Below are positions 15,248 through 25,973 of a DNA stretch of 64,000 nt, in pieces (within the stretch, counting starts at the first letter, position 1; every line of letters begins with the position of its first letter). The notes beneath the pieces were generated by a model. That model was not told the DNA's origin. It did not search any database and saw nothing but the letters and a program-made list of their open reading frames with translations. The DNA lies in NCBI RefSeq assembly GCF_016862795.1, contig NZ_BONQ01000060.1:1-64000 (forward strand), written 5' to 3'. A program made the position numbers and the translations under genes. This stretch comes from Dactylosporangium siamense. Its GTDB lineage: Bacteria; Actinomycetota; Actinomycetes; Mycobacteriales; Micromonosporaceae.

Positions 15248-16531
15248 CTAGCGGTGGAACAGGCGGCCGAACCAGCCGCGGTGCTCGCCCGCGGCGACCG
15301 GCTCGGGCTCGTGGAACGGGCACGCCGTCGGCTCGTCCGGGACCTGCGGCACGATCGGTGAGCGGCCCCGCCGGCCGAGCTCACGGGCGTCGGTGTCCAG
15401 GTAGAAGGCGGGCCGCTGATCCGCCTCGTGGTAGTACCGGTGGAACACCCCGGTCGCCGCGCCGCTCATCGGCGGGACGATCCAGCTCCAGTCCGCCGGG
15501 GTCTCCCGGCCGGCGCGTTCCTCGCTGGCGATGTGGGCCAGGAACCGCTCCGACTCGCTGTGGTGGTCGCTGATCCGGGCTCCGGCCTGGTCGAAGGACC
15601 ACAGCACGGCCCGGTTGAGCTCGAGCAGGGCACCGTCGCGCCACAGGGACCGTTCGGTGCTGGTGTCCAGGCCCATGCGTTCCGCGATGACCGGCAGCAG
15701 GTTGTAGCGGTCGGCGTCGGCGAGGTTGCGGGCGCCGATCTCGGTGCCCATGTACCAGCCGTTGAACGGGGCGAGGGGATAGTCGACCCCGCCGATGGTG
15801 AGCCGCATGTTGGAGATCGCGGGGACGGCGTGCCAGCGCAGGCCGAGCTCGGCGAACCAGCGCAGGGTCGGGTGTTCGATCGGCACCTCCCAGACCGCGC
15901 TCTCGGGCAGGTCGTAGAGGTTGACGTCGCCGCCGGGGCCTTCGATCGCGATGGGGAGCACGTCGAAGGGGTTGTCGGGTTTGCCGCGCCAGCCGTACTG
16001 CTGCAGCGTCTCGGTGAACTGGGTGTAGCGGGGGTCGCCGACGATCGTGCCGGCGTGGGGGCCGTCCGTGTGGCGGTGGCCGGCGTAGCGGATCAGCTGC
16101 TCGTTCCACAGTCGGGAGTTGTCGCGGCCGGGGACGTGCTGGGCGAAGACGGAGATGACGGGGCGGATCACGTTGCGTTCGCGCTGGCCCGCCAGGCGCA
16201 GGTGCCGCACGACCTCCTCGAAGATCTCGTCCGGGGCGACGACCTTGCGCAGGTCGCGCACGACGAGGCTGCGCCAGTAGAGCCGGCCGATGCAGCGGCT
16301 CGCGTTGCGCCACGCGACGCGGCAGCCGAAGACCAGTTCGGCGTACGTGTGGGCGTACGTGCCCGTTTCGGCGATCTCTTCGGTGATCCGGGCGAGGCGT
16401 TCCCTCAGGTCGCCGCGTTGCGGGTTCTCCCGGTAGTACTGCTCGAGAAAGTCCTCCGCCTCCCGAGGATCCACGGACAGGTGCGGATCCCACTGCTGAC
16501 CTGGCATGTCGCGGTATCCAGGCACGCTCAC
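15248..16531 (-). CDS. nos: Nitric oxide synthase oxygenase
   Basis: A 427-residue bacterial NO synthase oxygenase domain that oxidises L-arginine to citrulline and NO with haem and a pterin. The signature Cys-Arg-Val-Ala-Trp-Arg-Asn-Ala-Ser-Arg-Cys-Ile-Gly-Arg carries the haem thiolate (Cys80). The arginine-binding Glu is in Trp-Tyr-Met-Gly-Thr-Glu-Ile-Gly (Glu264). As in other bacteria there is no reductase domain, so it borrows electrons from other flavoproteins. It is longer than the roughly 360-residue Bacillus forms, with an N-terminal lead of about 35 residues and a C-terminal tail of about 40 ending in an amphipathic Gly-Trp-Phe-Gly-Arg-Leu-Phe. GTG 16531 is preceded by GGGAGG. It is convergent with the arginine-degrading pair. 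Confidence 0.96.
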   Translation of the reverse strand: MSVPGYRDMPGQQWDPHLSVDPREAEDFLEQYYRENPQRGDLRERLARITEEIAETGTYAHTYAELVFGCRVAWRNASRCIGRLYWRSLVVRDLRKVVAPDEIFEEVVRHLRLAGQRERNVIRPVISVFAQHVPGRDNSRLWNEQLIRYAGHRHTDGPHAGTIVGDPRYTQFTETLQQYGWRGKPDNPFDVLPIAIEGPGGDVNLYDLPESAVWEVPIEHPTLRWFAELGLRWHAVPAISNMRLTIGGVDYPLAPFNGWYMGTEIGARNLADADRYNLLPVIAERMGLDTSTERSLWRDGALLELNRAVLWSFDQAGARISDHHSESERFLAHIASEERAGRETPADWSWIVPPMSGAATGVFHRYYHEADQRPAFYLDTDARELGRRGRSPIVPQVPDEPTACPFHEPEPVAAGEHRGWFGRLFHR

Positions 16532-16670
16532 ACTGACCTCCCAACGCCGACGGGTTCCCAGGGGTAGTTCCGACGCGGCAAGGAGTTCATGTTGGGTGTC
16601 TCACAGCCGCCAGAGTCGCACAACGTGTGCGCTCTGTGTCGGTGAGTCAGCGATGCAAGATGCAAAACGG

Positions 16671-16710
16671 CAGGGGCACTCTGGCCGAAAGTACGACCGG
16701 AGTGCCCCTG
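16671..16710 (-). terminator. Terminator of the galactose ABC transporter operon
   Basis: The 11-bp arm CAGGGGCACTC at 16671-16681 pairs with GAGTGCCCCTG at 16700-16710 around an 18-nt centre. It lies 16 nt beyond the stop of the last permease gene. Confidence 0.8.
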
Positions 16711-16725
16711 GAGAGCGGGGGAGTG

Positions 16726-17733
16726 CTAGCCCGACGCGACCCGCCGCAGCTTGGCGAGGTAGGTCTGGGCGACGACGACCAACGCGATGAACGTCCCGCT
16801 GATCACTGTCTGCCAGGCCGACGAGACGCCGCCGTCCTGGTTGATCAGGTTCTGGATCACCTGGAGTAGCAGGACCCCGGCGATCGTGCCGCCGAGGGTG
16901 CCGGCGCCGCCGGTGAGCAGGGTCCCGCCGACGACGACCGCGGCGATCGCGTCGAGCTCCATGCCGGTGCCGAGCACGGTGACGCCGGAGCCGAGGCGGG
17001 CCGCGTTGATCGACCCGGCGAGCCCGGCGAGGAGCCCGGACAGGACGTAGACCCTGATCTGGGTGCCGCGGATCCGCACGCCCATCAGCCGGGCCGCGTC
17101 CTCACTGCCGCCGATGGCGTAGACGGACTGCCCGAAGCGGGTGCGGTACAGCGTCACCATGCCGACCACGAAGAGCACCGCGACCAGGTAGACGGCGTAC
17201 TTGACCCCGAGCAGCTCGCCCTTGCCGAAGTCCTTGAAGGCGCCGGGGTCCACGAGGTAGGTGGTGCCGCCCTCGTCGGACAGGGCGAGCATGAGCCCCC
17301 GCGCGCCGAGGAGCCCGGCGAGCGTCACGATGAACGGCGCCAGCCGCGCGTACGCGATGACGAGGCCCTGCACGAGCCCGAACAGCCCGCAGACCGCGAG
17401 GGGCACCGCGAACGCGGCCGCGATCCCGTACTGCGACGCCCACGCGGCGAGGACCCCGCCGAGGACGTAGAGCGAGCCGACGGACAGGTCGATCCCGCCG
17501 GTGATGATCACGAAGGTCATGCCGAGCGCGATCAGGGCCGCCGGCGCGGCCGAGACGAGAATGGTGCCGGCGTTGTCGAAGCTGCGGAAGTCGTCGTACG
17601 CGACGAGGCCGACGACGAGCACGATGGCGAGGACGGCGAGGGCGCCCTGGCGCTGGACGAGCTCGACGATGCGCTCGGTGCGCAGCGAGGCCGCCTCGGC
17701 CTTCTCGAGCTTGGGTTCGGCGACGAGCGTCAT
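16726..17733 (-). CDS. yjfF: Sugar ABC transporter permease, YjfF-like
   Basis: A 335-residue inner-membrane permease of the ribose/galactofuranose class (RbsC/AraH fold) with about nine hydrophobic helices. The family signature Gly-Gly-Ile-Asp-Leu-Ser-Val-Gly-Ser-Leu lies near residue 75. The Gly-Gly-Thr-Leu-Leu-Thr-Gly-Gly-Ala-Gly-Thr-Leu-Gly-Gly-Thr loop in the C-terminal part contacts the ATPase. It is the second permease of a YtfQ-YtfR-YtfT-YjfF-like set. ATG 17733 overlaps the previous stop (ATGA) and has GGAGG upstream. The symbol is by order and similarity, not proof of galactofuranose specificity. Confidence 0.88.
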   Translation of the reverse strand: MTLVAEPKLEKAEAASLRTERIVELVQRQGALAVLAIVLVVGLVAYDDFRSFDNAGTILVSAAPAALIALGMTFVIITGGIDLSVGSLYVLGGVLAAWASQYGIAAAFAVPLAVCGLFGLVQGLVIAYARLAPFIVTLAGLLGARGLMLALSDEGGTTYLVDPGAFKDFGKGELLGVKYAVYLVAVLFVVGMVTLYRTRFGQSVYAIGGSEDAARLMGVRIRGTQIRVYVLSGLLAGLAGSINAARLGSGVTVLGTGMELDAIAAVVVGGTLLTGGAGTLGGTIAGVLLLQVIQNLINQDGGVSSAWQTVISGTFIALVVVAQTYLAKLRRVASG

Positions 17734-18698
17734 CGGGTCCTCCGTTCGCGGGCCGTGTAGACCGCGACCAGGATGATGACCGCCTGGACCATCTGGGCGG
17801 TCGAGTCCTTCAGGTTGTTGGCGATCATCGTCGCGGTCAGCAGCTGCATGAGGAAGGCGCCGGCGACGGTGCCGAGGACGCGGACCTTGCCGCCGGTCAG
17901 CGGGGTGCCGCCGACGACCACGGCGGTGATCGCGGACAGCTCGATGAGCAGGCCGATCCGGGACGCGTCGGCGGAGCCGATCCGGGACACCTGGATCACG
18001 CCGGCGATCGCGGCGAGGACCGCGGCGATGACGTACACGGTGATCAGGACCCGCTTGACGGGGACGCCGGCGAGCTGGGCGGCGGCCCGGTTGTCGCCGA
18101 CGGCGAGCAGCCGCCGGCCGAACACGGTCCGGCGCACGACGAACCCGACGACGACGGCGAGGACGGCGGCGATCCACACCGTGTAGGGCACGCCGAGGAA
18201 CGCGTCGGTGCCGATGGCGAGGAAGTCCTTGTCGCGGATGTCCTTGTACTTGCCGTTGGACACGACCAGGGCGATGCCGCGGCCGGCGACGAGCATGGCG
18301 AGGGTCGCCACGATCGGCTGGAGCCCGACGAACGCGACGAGGCCGCCGTTGACGAGCCCCACGAACACGCCGCCGACGACGGCGAGCGCGATCGCCGGGA
18401 TCATCCCGTACCCGAGGTAGAGGGGGATGAGCGCGGCGCCGAGCGCCATCACCGACCCGACGGACAGGTCGATGCCCTCGGTGCCGATGACCAGGGCCAT
18501 CCCGAGCGCGACGATGACGACCGGGGTGACCTGGACGAGCTGGATGCGCAGGTTGTTCCAGGCGAGGAAGTTGTCGGTCCAGGCGATGTTGAACAGCACA
18601 AGGACGGCGAGCGCCACGTACACCCCGTACACGGGCAGCAGCCGGCGCACGGTCGCCGCGTCGAAGCCGCGGCTCTTGGCAAGGGACGGCGCCGTCAT
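17730..18698 (-). CDS. ytfT: Sugar ABC transporter permease, YtfT-like
   Basis: A 322-residue permease of the RbsC class that forms the membrane channel with the next gene's product. It carries Gly-Thr-Glu-Gly-Ile-Asp-Leu-Ser-Val-Gly-Ser near residue 75 and Val-Val-Gly-Gly-Thr-Pro-Leu-Thr-Gly-Gly-Lys in the C-terminal half. The start overlaps the ATPase stop by 4 nt, and its own stop overlaps the next start by 4 nt, so three genes are translationally linked. Confidence 0.9.
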   Translation of the reverse strand: MTAPSLAKSRGFDAATVRRLLPVYGVYVALAVLVLFNIAWTDNFLAWNNLRIQLVQVTPVVIVALGMALVIGTEGIDLSVGSVMALGAALIPLYLGYGMIPAIALAVVGGVFVGLVNGGLVAFVGLQPIVATLAMLVAGRGIALVVSNGKYKDIRDKDFLAIGTDAFLGVPYTVWIAAVLAVVVGFVVRRTVFGRRLLAVGDNRAAAQLAGVPVKRVLITVYVIAAVLAAIAGVIQVSRIGSADASRIGLLIELSAITAVVVGGTPLTGGKVRVLGTVAGAFLMQLLTATMIANNLKDSTAQMVQAVIILVAVYTARERRTR

Positions 18699-20221
18699 GA
18701 CGCCGCCGTCGCGATCACGTTCATCAGATGCTCCGTAGTCACTTCGTCGCCGCGCAGCTCGCCGGCGACGGCGCCGTCGCGCAGCACGACCACACGGTCG
18801 GAACCCTCGACGAGCTCCTCGGCGTCGGAGGAGACGAGGACCACGCCGAGGCCTTCGGCGGCGAGCTCGTCGATGAGCGCCTGGACCTCGGCCTTCGCGC
18901 CGACGTCGATGCCGCGGGTGGGCTCGTCCAGCAGCAGCACCTTGGGCCCGGTCGCGAGGAGCCGGGCGAGGAGGACCTTCTGCTGGTTGCCGCCGGACAG
19001 GTCGCCGACGCGCTGGTGCGGGCCGGACGCCTTGATCCGCAGCCGGGAGATGAAGGTCTCGACGATCTTGTCGATCTTGCGTTCGGAGACGACACCGGCG
19101 GTGGACAGGCGGGGCAGGACGGCGAGGGCGATGTTCTCCCGGATCGACAGGCCCAGGGCGAGGCCCTCGGCCTTGCGGTCCTCGGGCTGCACGGCGATGC
19201 CGGCCTTGAGCGCGGCGACCGGGTTGGGCCGGCGCAGGGTGGTGCCGTCGACCTCGACGGTGCCGCTGTCCAGGGGCAGTGCCCCGGCGACGGCCTTGAT
19301 GGTCTCGCTGCGACCGGCGCCGAGCAGCCCGCCGAGGCCGACGACCTCGCCGGGGAGCACCTCGAAGCTGATCCCGGTGAGCTTGTGCCGGCTGTTGAGG
19401 TCGGCACACCGCAGGACGGGTTTGCCGCCGGCGGCCGAGTGCTCGCCGCCGAAGCTGGTGAAGCCGGCCTTGCGCACGTCGGACATGGGCCGGCCGAGCA
19501 TGTGCGAGACCAGTTGCAGCCGGTCGAGATCCTTGATGAGGCCGGTGTGCACCAGCTTGCCGTCGCGCAGGATGGTGACGGCGTCGCAGATGCGGTACAG
19601 CTCATCGAGCCGGTGGCTGACGTAGATGATGCCGACGCCGCGCTCGTGCAGCCGCTGGATGACGCCGAAGAGCGTCTCGACCTCGCGGGGTTCGAGCGAG
19701 GACGTCGGTTCGTCCATGACGACGACGCGGGCGTCGACCATGACGGCGCGGGCGAGCGCGACCATCTGCTGCGCGCCGAGCGCCATGAGGCCCAGCGGGC
19801 GGCGCACGTCGGAGGTGATGCCGTAGCCGGCGAGGATCTCGGCGGCCTCCCGGTTCATCCGGGCGACGTCGACGAGGCCGAACCGGTTGCGGGGCTCCCG
19901 GCCGAGGAAGAGGTTGCGCGCCACGCTCATCAGCGGGACGAGGTTGACCTCCTGGTAGATGGTGGAGATCCCGGCCGCCTGCGCGTCGAGCGGGCCGTTG
20001 AACGTGACCGGCTTGCCCAGGTGCCGCAGGTCGCCGCCGTCGGGCTGGTAGACGCCGGTGAGCACCTTGATGAGGGTCGACTTCCCGGCGCCGTTCTCGC
20101 CGACGAGGGCGTGCACCTCACCGGCGCGCAGGGTGAACGAGACGTCGTCGAGGGCGCGCACCCCCGGGAACTGTTTGCTGACGCCTACCACTTCGAGCAG
20201 CGGCGCGTCCGATGCGGACAT
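18695..20221 (-). CDS. ytfR: Sugar ABC transporter ATPase, YtfR-like (two NBDs)
   Basis: A 508-residue fused double ATPase of the RbsA/MglA/YtfR class. NBD1 has the Walker A Gly-Glu-Asn-Gly-Ala-Gly-Lys-Ser-Thr near residue 38 and Walker B Val-Val-Val-Met-Asp-Glu-Pro-Thr-Ser-Ser. Its signature loop is atypical (Leu-Gly-Ala-Gln-Gln). NBD2 has the family's degenerate Walker A (Gly-Leu-Leu-Gly-Ala-Gly-Arg-Ser-Glu) but a perfect Leu-Ser-Gly-Gly-Asn-Gln-Gln-Lys signature and Asp-Glu-Pro-Thr-Arg-Gly-Ile-Asp. It energises uptake through the two downstream permeases. A hairpin separates it from the binding-protein gene. Confidence 0.92.
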   Translation of the reverse strand: MSASDAPLLEVVGVSKQFPGVRALDDVSFTLRAGEVHALVGENGAGKSTLIKVLTGVYQPDGGDLRHLGKPVTFNGPLDAQAAGISTIYQEVNLVPLMSVARNLFLGREPRNRFGLVDVARMNREAAEILAGYGITSDVRRPLGLMALGAQQMVALARAVMVDARVVVMDEPTSSLEPREVETLFGVIQRLHERGVGIIYVSHRLDELYRICDAVTILRDGKLVHTGLIKDLDRLQLVSHMLGRPMSDVRKAGFTSFGGEHSAAGGKPVLRCADLNSRHKLTGISFEVLPGEVVGLGGLLGAGRSETIKAVAGALPLDSGTVEVDGTTLRRPNPVAALKAGIAVQPEDRKAEGLALGLSIRENIALAVLPRLSTAGVVSERKIDKIVETFISRLRIKASGPHQRVGDLSGGNQQKVLLARLLATGPKVLLLDEPTRGIDVGAKAEVQALIDELAAEGLGVVLVSSDAEELVEGSDRVVVLRDGAVAGELRGDEVTTEHLMNVIATAAS

Positions 20222-20244
20222 GCGAGGGGTCCCATCTAGAGAAA

Positions 20245-20276
20245 AGCCCAGGCCGGGATCATCCCCGACCTGGGCC
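20245..20276 (-). terminator. Hairpin attenuator between binding-protein and ATPase genes
   Basis: On the minus strand a 12-13-bp GC stem (20264-20276 with 20245-20257, one G-T wobble) encloses a short loop and is followed by TTTT. It lies between ytfQ and ytfR. Partial termination here would give more binding protein than ATPase/permease, a common arrangement in ABC importers. Confidence 0.75.
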
Positions 20277-20310
20277 TTGATGCAACAGTCAGCTGCAAAC
20301 GGTCAGAGGG

Positions 20311-21396
20311 TCAGTACGCGAGGCCCAGGTCGGCCGCGGCGTTGGTCGAGTCGTACTCGCGGTCGGAGATGATGATGTTCTCCGGGATCGCCTCACCGCT
20401 GAAGAACTTGGTGGCGGTGCCGAAGGCGAGCGGGCCGAAGCGCGGGTTGGACTCGATGACCGAGGAGATCCAGCCGTCGACGATGCCCTGGACGGCGCCC
20501 TTGGTGCCGTCGATCGTCACGATCTTGACGTCGCCGGCCTTCTTGCTGGCGCCCTTCAGGGCGGTGATGGCGCCGAGGGCCATCTCGTCGTTCTCGGCGT
20601 AGATGCCGTTGATGTTGGGCTTGGACTGCAGCAGCTGCTCGGAGACCTTCTGGCCCTCCTCGCGGGAGAACTGCCCGGTCTGCTCGAACTCGATCTTGAT
20701 GTTCGGGGCGACCTTGGCGATCTGCTCCTTGAAGCCCTGGGTTCGCAGCGTGGTCACGTTGTTGCCGGGGGCGCCCAGGAGGATCGCGACGGTGCCGGTG
20801 TTGTTCAGGGCCTTGGCCATCTTGTCGGCGGCGCGCTTGCCCTGCTCGGCGAAGTCCGAGCCGATGAACGTCAGGTAGTCGGTGCAGTGCTTCGCGTTGA
20901 TCTTCCGGTCGATGGTGACGATCGGGATCTTCTTCGACGACGCCTTCTGGAACACCGAGTCCCAGCCGTCGGAGTTGAGCGGCGCGATGACGAGCAGCTG
21001 GACGCCCTGGTCGATCAGGGTGCTGACGTCGGTGATCTGCTTGTCGAACTTCGAGTCCGCGTTGGTGACCTTCAGGTTCGCGGCCGGGATGCCCAGCTTC
21101 GCGGCCTCGTCCTTGATGGACTGGGTCTCGGCGATGCGGAACGGGTTGGCTTCCTTCTCCGACTGGGAGAAGCCGATGGTGGCCGTCTTCAGGTCGACCT
21201 TCTGGCCGCCGAACTTCGTCAGGTCACAGGTCGAGCCGCCGGCGCTGGCGGACTTCGTCGCCTGTGCCGCGGCTGAGCTGTCGGCGGTCGACTTCGCGGC
21301 CGGGTCGTCCTCGGACTTCGCGCAGCCGGTCAGCAGCAGGGCGGAGGCGCTGAGAACGGCCAGGGCGGGCCGCCAGCGGCCACGCAGATCGATCAT
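20311..21396 (-). CDS. ytfQ: Sugar ABC transporter substrate-binding lipoprotein, YtfQ-like
   Basis: A 361-residue periplasmic-binding-protein-like (type I) lipoprotein. The signal ends in Leu-Leu-Leu-Thr-Gly-Cys (Cys25), followed by a Ser/Ala-rich linker. The mature domain starts Thr-Ile-Gly-Phe-Ser-Gln-Ser-Glu-Lys-Glu-Ala-Asn-Pro-Phe-Arg, typical of the YtfQ galactofuranose/galactose group. It delivers sugar to the YtfR/YtfT/YjfF-like complex. It is transcribed away from the secreted alpha-galactosidase gene, which suggests the ligand is galactose or an oligosaccharide containing it (inference). Confidence 0.92.
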   Translation of the reverse strand: MIDLRGRWRPALAVLSASALLLTGCAKSEDDPAAKSTADSSAAAQATKSASAGGSTCDLTKFGGQKVDLKTATIGFSQSEKEANPFRIAETQSIKDEAAKLGIPAANLKVTNADSKFDKQITDVSTLIDQGVQLLVIAPLNSDGWDSVFQKASSKKIPIVTIDRKINAKHCTDYLTFIGSDFAEQGKRAADKMAKALNNTGTVAILLGAPGNNVTTLRTQGFKEQIAKVAPNIKIEFEQTGQFSREEGQKVSEQLLQSKPNINGIYAENDEMALGAITALKGASKKAGDVKIVTIDGTKGAVQGIVDGWISSVIESNPRFGPLAFGTATKFFSGEAIPENIIISDREYDSTNAAADLGLAY

Positions 21397-21461
21397 TTCG
21401 GGTCACTCCCTTGAGCGAGGGGGACCGCGGCGCGAGCTACGCCGCGTTCGGGGTGTACCGC

Positions 21462-21492
21462 ATTCACTCATCCTCCAACTTTTTCTGTCAAG
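21462..21492 (-). promoter_or_regulatory. Candidate promoter of the ABC transporter operon
   Basis: On the minus strand a perfect TTGACA -35 box (21487-21492) is followed after 19 nt by GTGAAT (21462-21467), a weak -10. The region lies between divergent ytfQ and alpha-galactosidase genes and is locally AT-rich, so operators for both are likely here. No unambiguous palindrome for the DeoR regulator was found. Confidence 0.4.
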
Positions 21493-21648
21493 ACTTTCCA
21501 CCCACCCGACCAAAACCAAACACCAACTGTCACATGTTCGAGACCTTGCCGAAGTTGTCCCGACACCGAGGCGATCGATCGTGTCCATTCGCCCTCGTGT
21601 ATGCCACAATATCCAACACTTTCGATCCTACTGAACCTGGGAGCTGGG

Positions 21649-23740
21649 ATGACCCGAAGTCCCCGGGCGCTGAAACGCGCCCTGACGGCCGCCGCCACGG
21701 CCCTGCTCGCATCAACGGTCGTCACTATGGTCGCGACAAAACCGGCGGACGCCACCGCCACCCCGCAGCCCGGCCCGGTCACCGCCCCCGTGATGGGTTG
21801 GAACAGCTGGAACCGGTTCGGCTGCAACATCGACGAGAACCTCATCAAGGCGACCGCCGACGCCATGGTGAGCACCGGGCTGAAGGCGTCCGGCTACACG
21901 TACGTCAACATCGACGACTGCTGGATGGCCTCGACCCGCGACGCGCAGGGCCGGCTGCGCCCCGACCCGGTCCGCTTCCCCGGCGGGATCGCCGCCATCG
22001 CCGACTACGTCCACGCCCGCGGCCTCAAGCTCGGCATCTACTCCTCGGCGGGCACCGCCACCTGCCAGGGGTTGCCGGCCAGCCTCGACCACGAGACCGT
22101 CGACGCGCAGACCTGGGCGTCGTGGGGCATCGACCTGCTCAAGTACGACAACTGCAACAACCAGGGCCGGCCCGCCGCCCAGCGGTACAAGGCGATGGGC
22201 GACGCGCTGAAGGCCACCGGACGGCACATCGTCTACAGCATCTGCAACTGGGGCGACGACGCGCCGTGGGAGTTCGCGCCGAACGTGGGCGGCAGCCTCT
22301 GGCGCACCACCGGCGACATCAACGACAGCTGGGGCAGCGTCACCTCGCTGCTGGACCAGCAGGCGGGCCTGGAGACCTTCGCCCGCAAGGGCTACTACAA
22401 CGACCCCGACATGCTCGAGGTCGGCAACGGCGGCCTGACCCAGGACGAGAACGTCGCGCACTTCTCGCTCTGGTCGCTGCTGTCCTCGCCGCTGCTGCTC
22501 GGCAACGACCTGCGCAGCGTCTCCGCCACCACGCTCGGCGTCCTGCGCAACGCCGACGTCATCGCCGTCAACCAGGACTGGGGCGGCTCACAGGGCCGCC
22601 GCGTCGCGGACAACGGCGACACCGAGGTGTGGGCCAAGCCGATGAGCGACGGGTCCGTCGCGACGGTGCTGTTCAACCGCGGCGGGTCGGCGACGACCGT
22701 GTCCACGTCCACCGCGGCGCTCGGGCTCGGCGGCTCATCGTCGTACACCACCAAAAACCTGTGGACGGGCGCCACCGGAACCACGTCGGGCACGCTGAGC
22801 GCGAGCGTGCCGTCACACGGTGTCGCGATGTTCCGGGTCACCCGGGCGGGAACCCTGGCCGCACCGCCGGCCGCCGGGACGCTCCAGGTGAGCGACCTGC
22901 CCTGGCTCGCCTCCAGCAACGGCTGGGGACCCGCGGAACGCGACCGTGCCAACGGCGAGCAGGCCGCCGCCGACGGGCCCGGCCTCACCATCGGCGGGAC
23001 CGCGTTCAGCAAGGGCATCGGCGCGCACGCCGACGCCGCCGTCCACGTCTACCTCGGCCGGGCCTGCCGCACGTTCACCGCGCAGGTGGGCGTCGACGGG
23101 GAGGTCGGCACCAACGGGTCGGTGCGGTTCGCGGTGTACGGCGACGGCCGGCTGCTCGGCTTCACCGGCGTGAAGACCGGCGGGCAGGCACCGACCAGGC
23201 TGACCGTGTCCACCGGCGGTTACCTGACCCTGGAGCTGCGCATCACCGACGCCCGCAACGGCATCAGCTACGACCACGCCGACTGGGGAGCACCGACCCT
23301 GGTCTGCGGCGGCAGCGGCGCCGGTACGGCCGTCAGCGACCGCACCTGGGGCACCGCCGTGAACGGCTGGGGGCCCGCCGAACGGGACACCTCCAACGGC
23401 GAACAGGCGGCCGGCGACGGCAGCCTCATCACCGTCGGCGGGGTCAGCTACCCCAAGGGGGTCGGTGTCCACGCCGCCGGCGACGTCACCGTGCCGCTCG
23501 GCGGGGCGTGCAGCCGGTTCACCGCCGTCGTCGGTGTCGACGCCGAGGTCGGCACGTCCTCGACCGGCGTGGTGTTCAGCGTCGTCGCCGACGGCGTCAC
23601 GCTGTGGACCAGCCCGACCGTGACGGCGGCGGCACCCGCCGCCGTCGACGTGGCCGTGGCCGGCCGCACCAACCTGCGGCTCGTCACCGCCGGCGCCGGC
23701 TCCATCGACTACGACCACGCCGACTGGGCCGACGCGCGGC

Positions 23741-23751
<11 letters not shown>
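21649..23751 (+). CDS. Secreted GH27 alpha-galactosidase with two NPCBM domains
   Basis: A 700-residue secreted enzyme that removes terminal alpha-galactose. It has an Arg-rich signal peptide of about 36 residues. The GH27 domain begins at Pro-Val-Met-Gly-Trp-Asn-Ser-Trp-Asn. Lys-Tyr-Asp-Asn-Cys carries the nucleophile Asp, and Asn-Asp-Pro-Asp-Met-Leu-Glu the acid/base. Residues about 395-700 hold two repeated NPCBM-type carbohydrate-binding modules, each with Gly-Trp-Gly-Pro-Ala-Glu-Arg-Asp near its start and Tyr-Asp-His-Ala-Asp-Trp near its end. The ATG has GGGAG upstream. Divergent from the sugar importer and overlapping galK tail to tail by 11 bp, it is part of a galactoside-use locus. 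Confidence 0.94.
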
Positions 23752-24867
<1,116 letters not shown>

Positions 24868-24871
<4 letters not shown>

Positions 24872-25953
24872 AGCTGGACCCCCCGCAGCATCTCGGCGGC
24901 CTGCTCCGGCCGCACGTCGTTGACGAACACACCCATGCCGGACTCGGATCCGGCCAGGTGCTTGAGCTTGGTCGCCGTCCGGCGGGTGCTGAACAGCTGC
25001 AGGTGCAGGTAGGCCAGGTCCCGGTCGACCCGGACCGGCGCCTGGTGCCACGCGGAGATGTACGGCATCTGCAGCCCGAACAACCCGTCGAGGCGGCGCA
25101 GCACCTCCAGGTAGATGGGCGCGAACGCGTCCCGCTCGGCCACGCCCAGCGCCGGGATGTCGGCGACCTGCCGGTGCGGGTACAGGTGGACCTCGAACGG
25201 CCAGCGGGCCACCGCCGGCACGAACGCCGTCCAGTGCGCGTTGCGCGCCACCACCCGCGACCCGTCGGCCTGCTCGGCGGCGAGGACGTCGGCGAACAGG
25301 TTGCCGCCTGGATGTTCGCCCTGGTACTTCCGGGCCGACGCCAGCATCTGCCGGGTCCTCGGTGTGACGAACGGGTACGCGTAGATCTGCCCGTGCGGGT
25401 GCGACAGCGTCACGCCGATCTCGGTCCCGCGGTTCTCGAAGCAGAAGATCTGCTCGATGTCGTCCCGGGTCGACAGGTCCGCGGTCCGGTCGGCCCAGGC
25501 CTCCATCACGGTGCGGACCCGGGCCGTGGACAGCGACGCGAACGACGCGTTGTGGTCGGAGGTGAAGCAGACCACCTCGCAGCGGCCCGCGCCCGGCCGG
25601 GTCGGCACCAGGCCCGGCAGGATGTCGCCCTGCTCGGGCCCCACCCGGTGGCTGAACGAGGGAAACCGGTTCTCGAACACCACCACGTCGTACTCGCCCG
25701 CCGGGATCTCGCTCTGCCAGTCCGGGGTGGACGGGCACAGCGGGCACTGGTCGGACGGCGGATGGTAGATCCTGGACTGCCGGTGCGCGGCGATGGCCAC
25801 CCACTCATCGAGGATGGGGTCGTGACGCATCTCTGACGCTGCGGGCGGGGGCGGTAGCTCCCGCTGGTCGACGGCGTCCCGGGACGCGTCGTCGCGTTCG
25901 TCGTAGTAGATGAGTTCCCGACCGTCGGCGAGGTGGGTGACCGTGCGCTTCAC
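24868..25953 (-). CDS. galT: Galactose-1-phosphate uridylyltransferase
   Basis: A 361-residue Leloir enzyme that exchanges galactose-1-phosphate with UDP-glucose. It shows Cys-Pro-Leu-Cys-Pro (zinc site), the catalytic His-Pro-His-Gly-Gln near residue 185, Phe-Glu-Asn-Arg-Phe-Pro-Ser and a second His-rich motif (Phe-Glu-Val-His-Leu-Tyr-Pro-His-Arg). It is cytoplasmic. It lies 20 nt after the DeoR-type regulator gene and overlaps galK. No galE is in the window, so the epimerase must be elsewhere. Confidence 0.95.
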
Positions 25954-25973
25954 TCGTTCTCCAGTTGGGGTGG

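Noticed and set aside
18728-20239. A 503-codon plus-strand frame opposite ytfR
   Set aside because: It is antisense to an ATPase with full Walker and signature motifs and has no recognisable fold.
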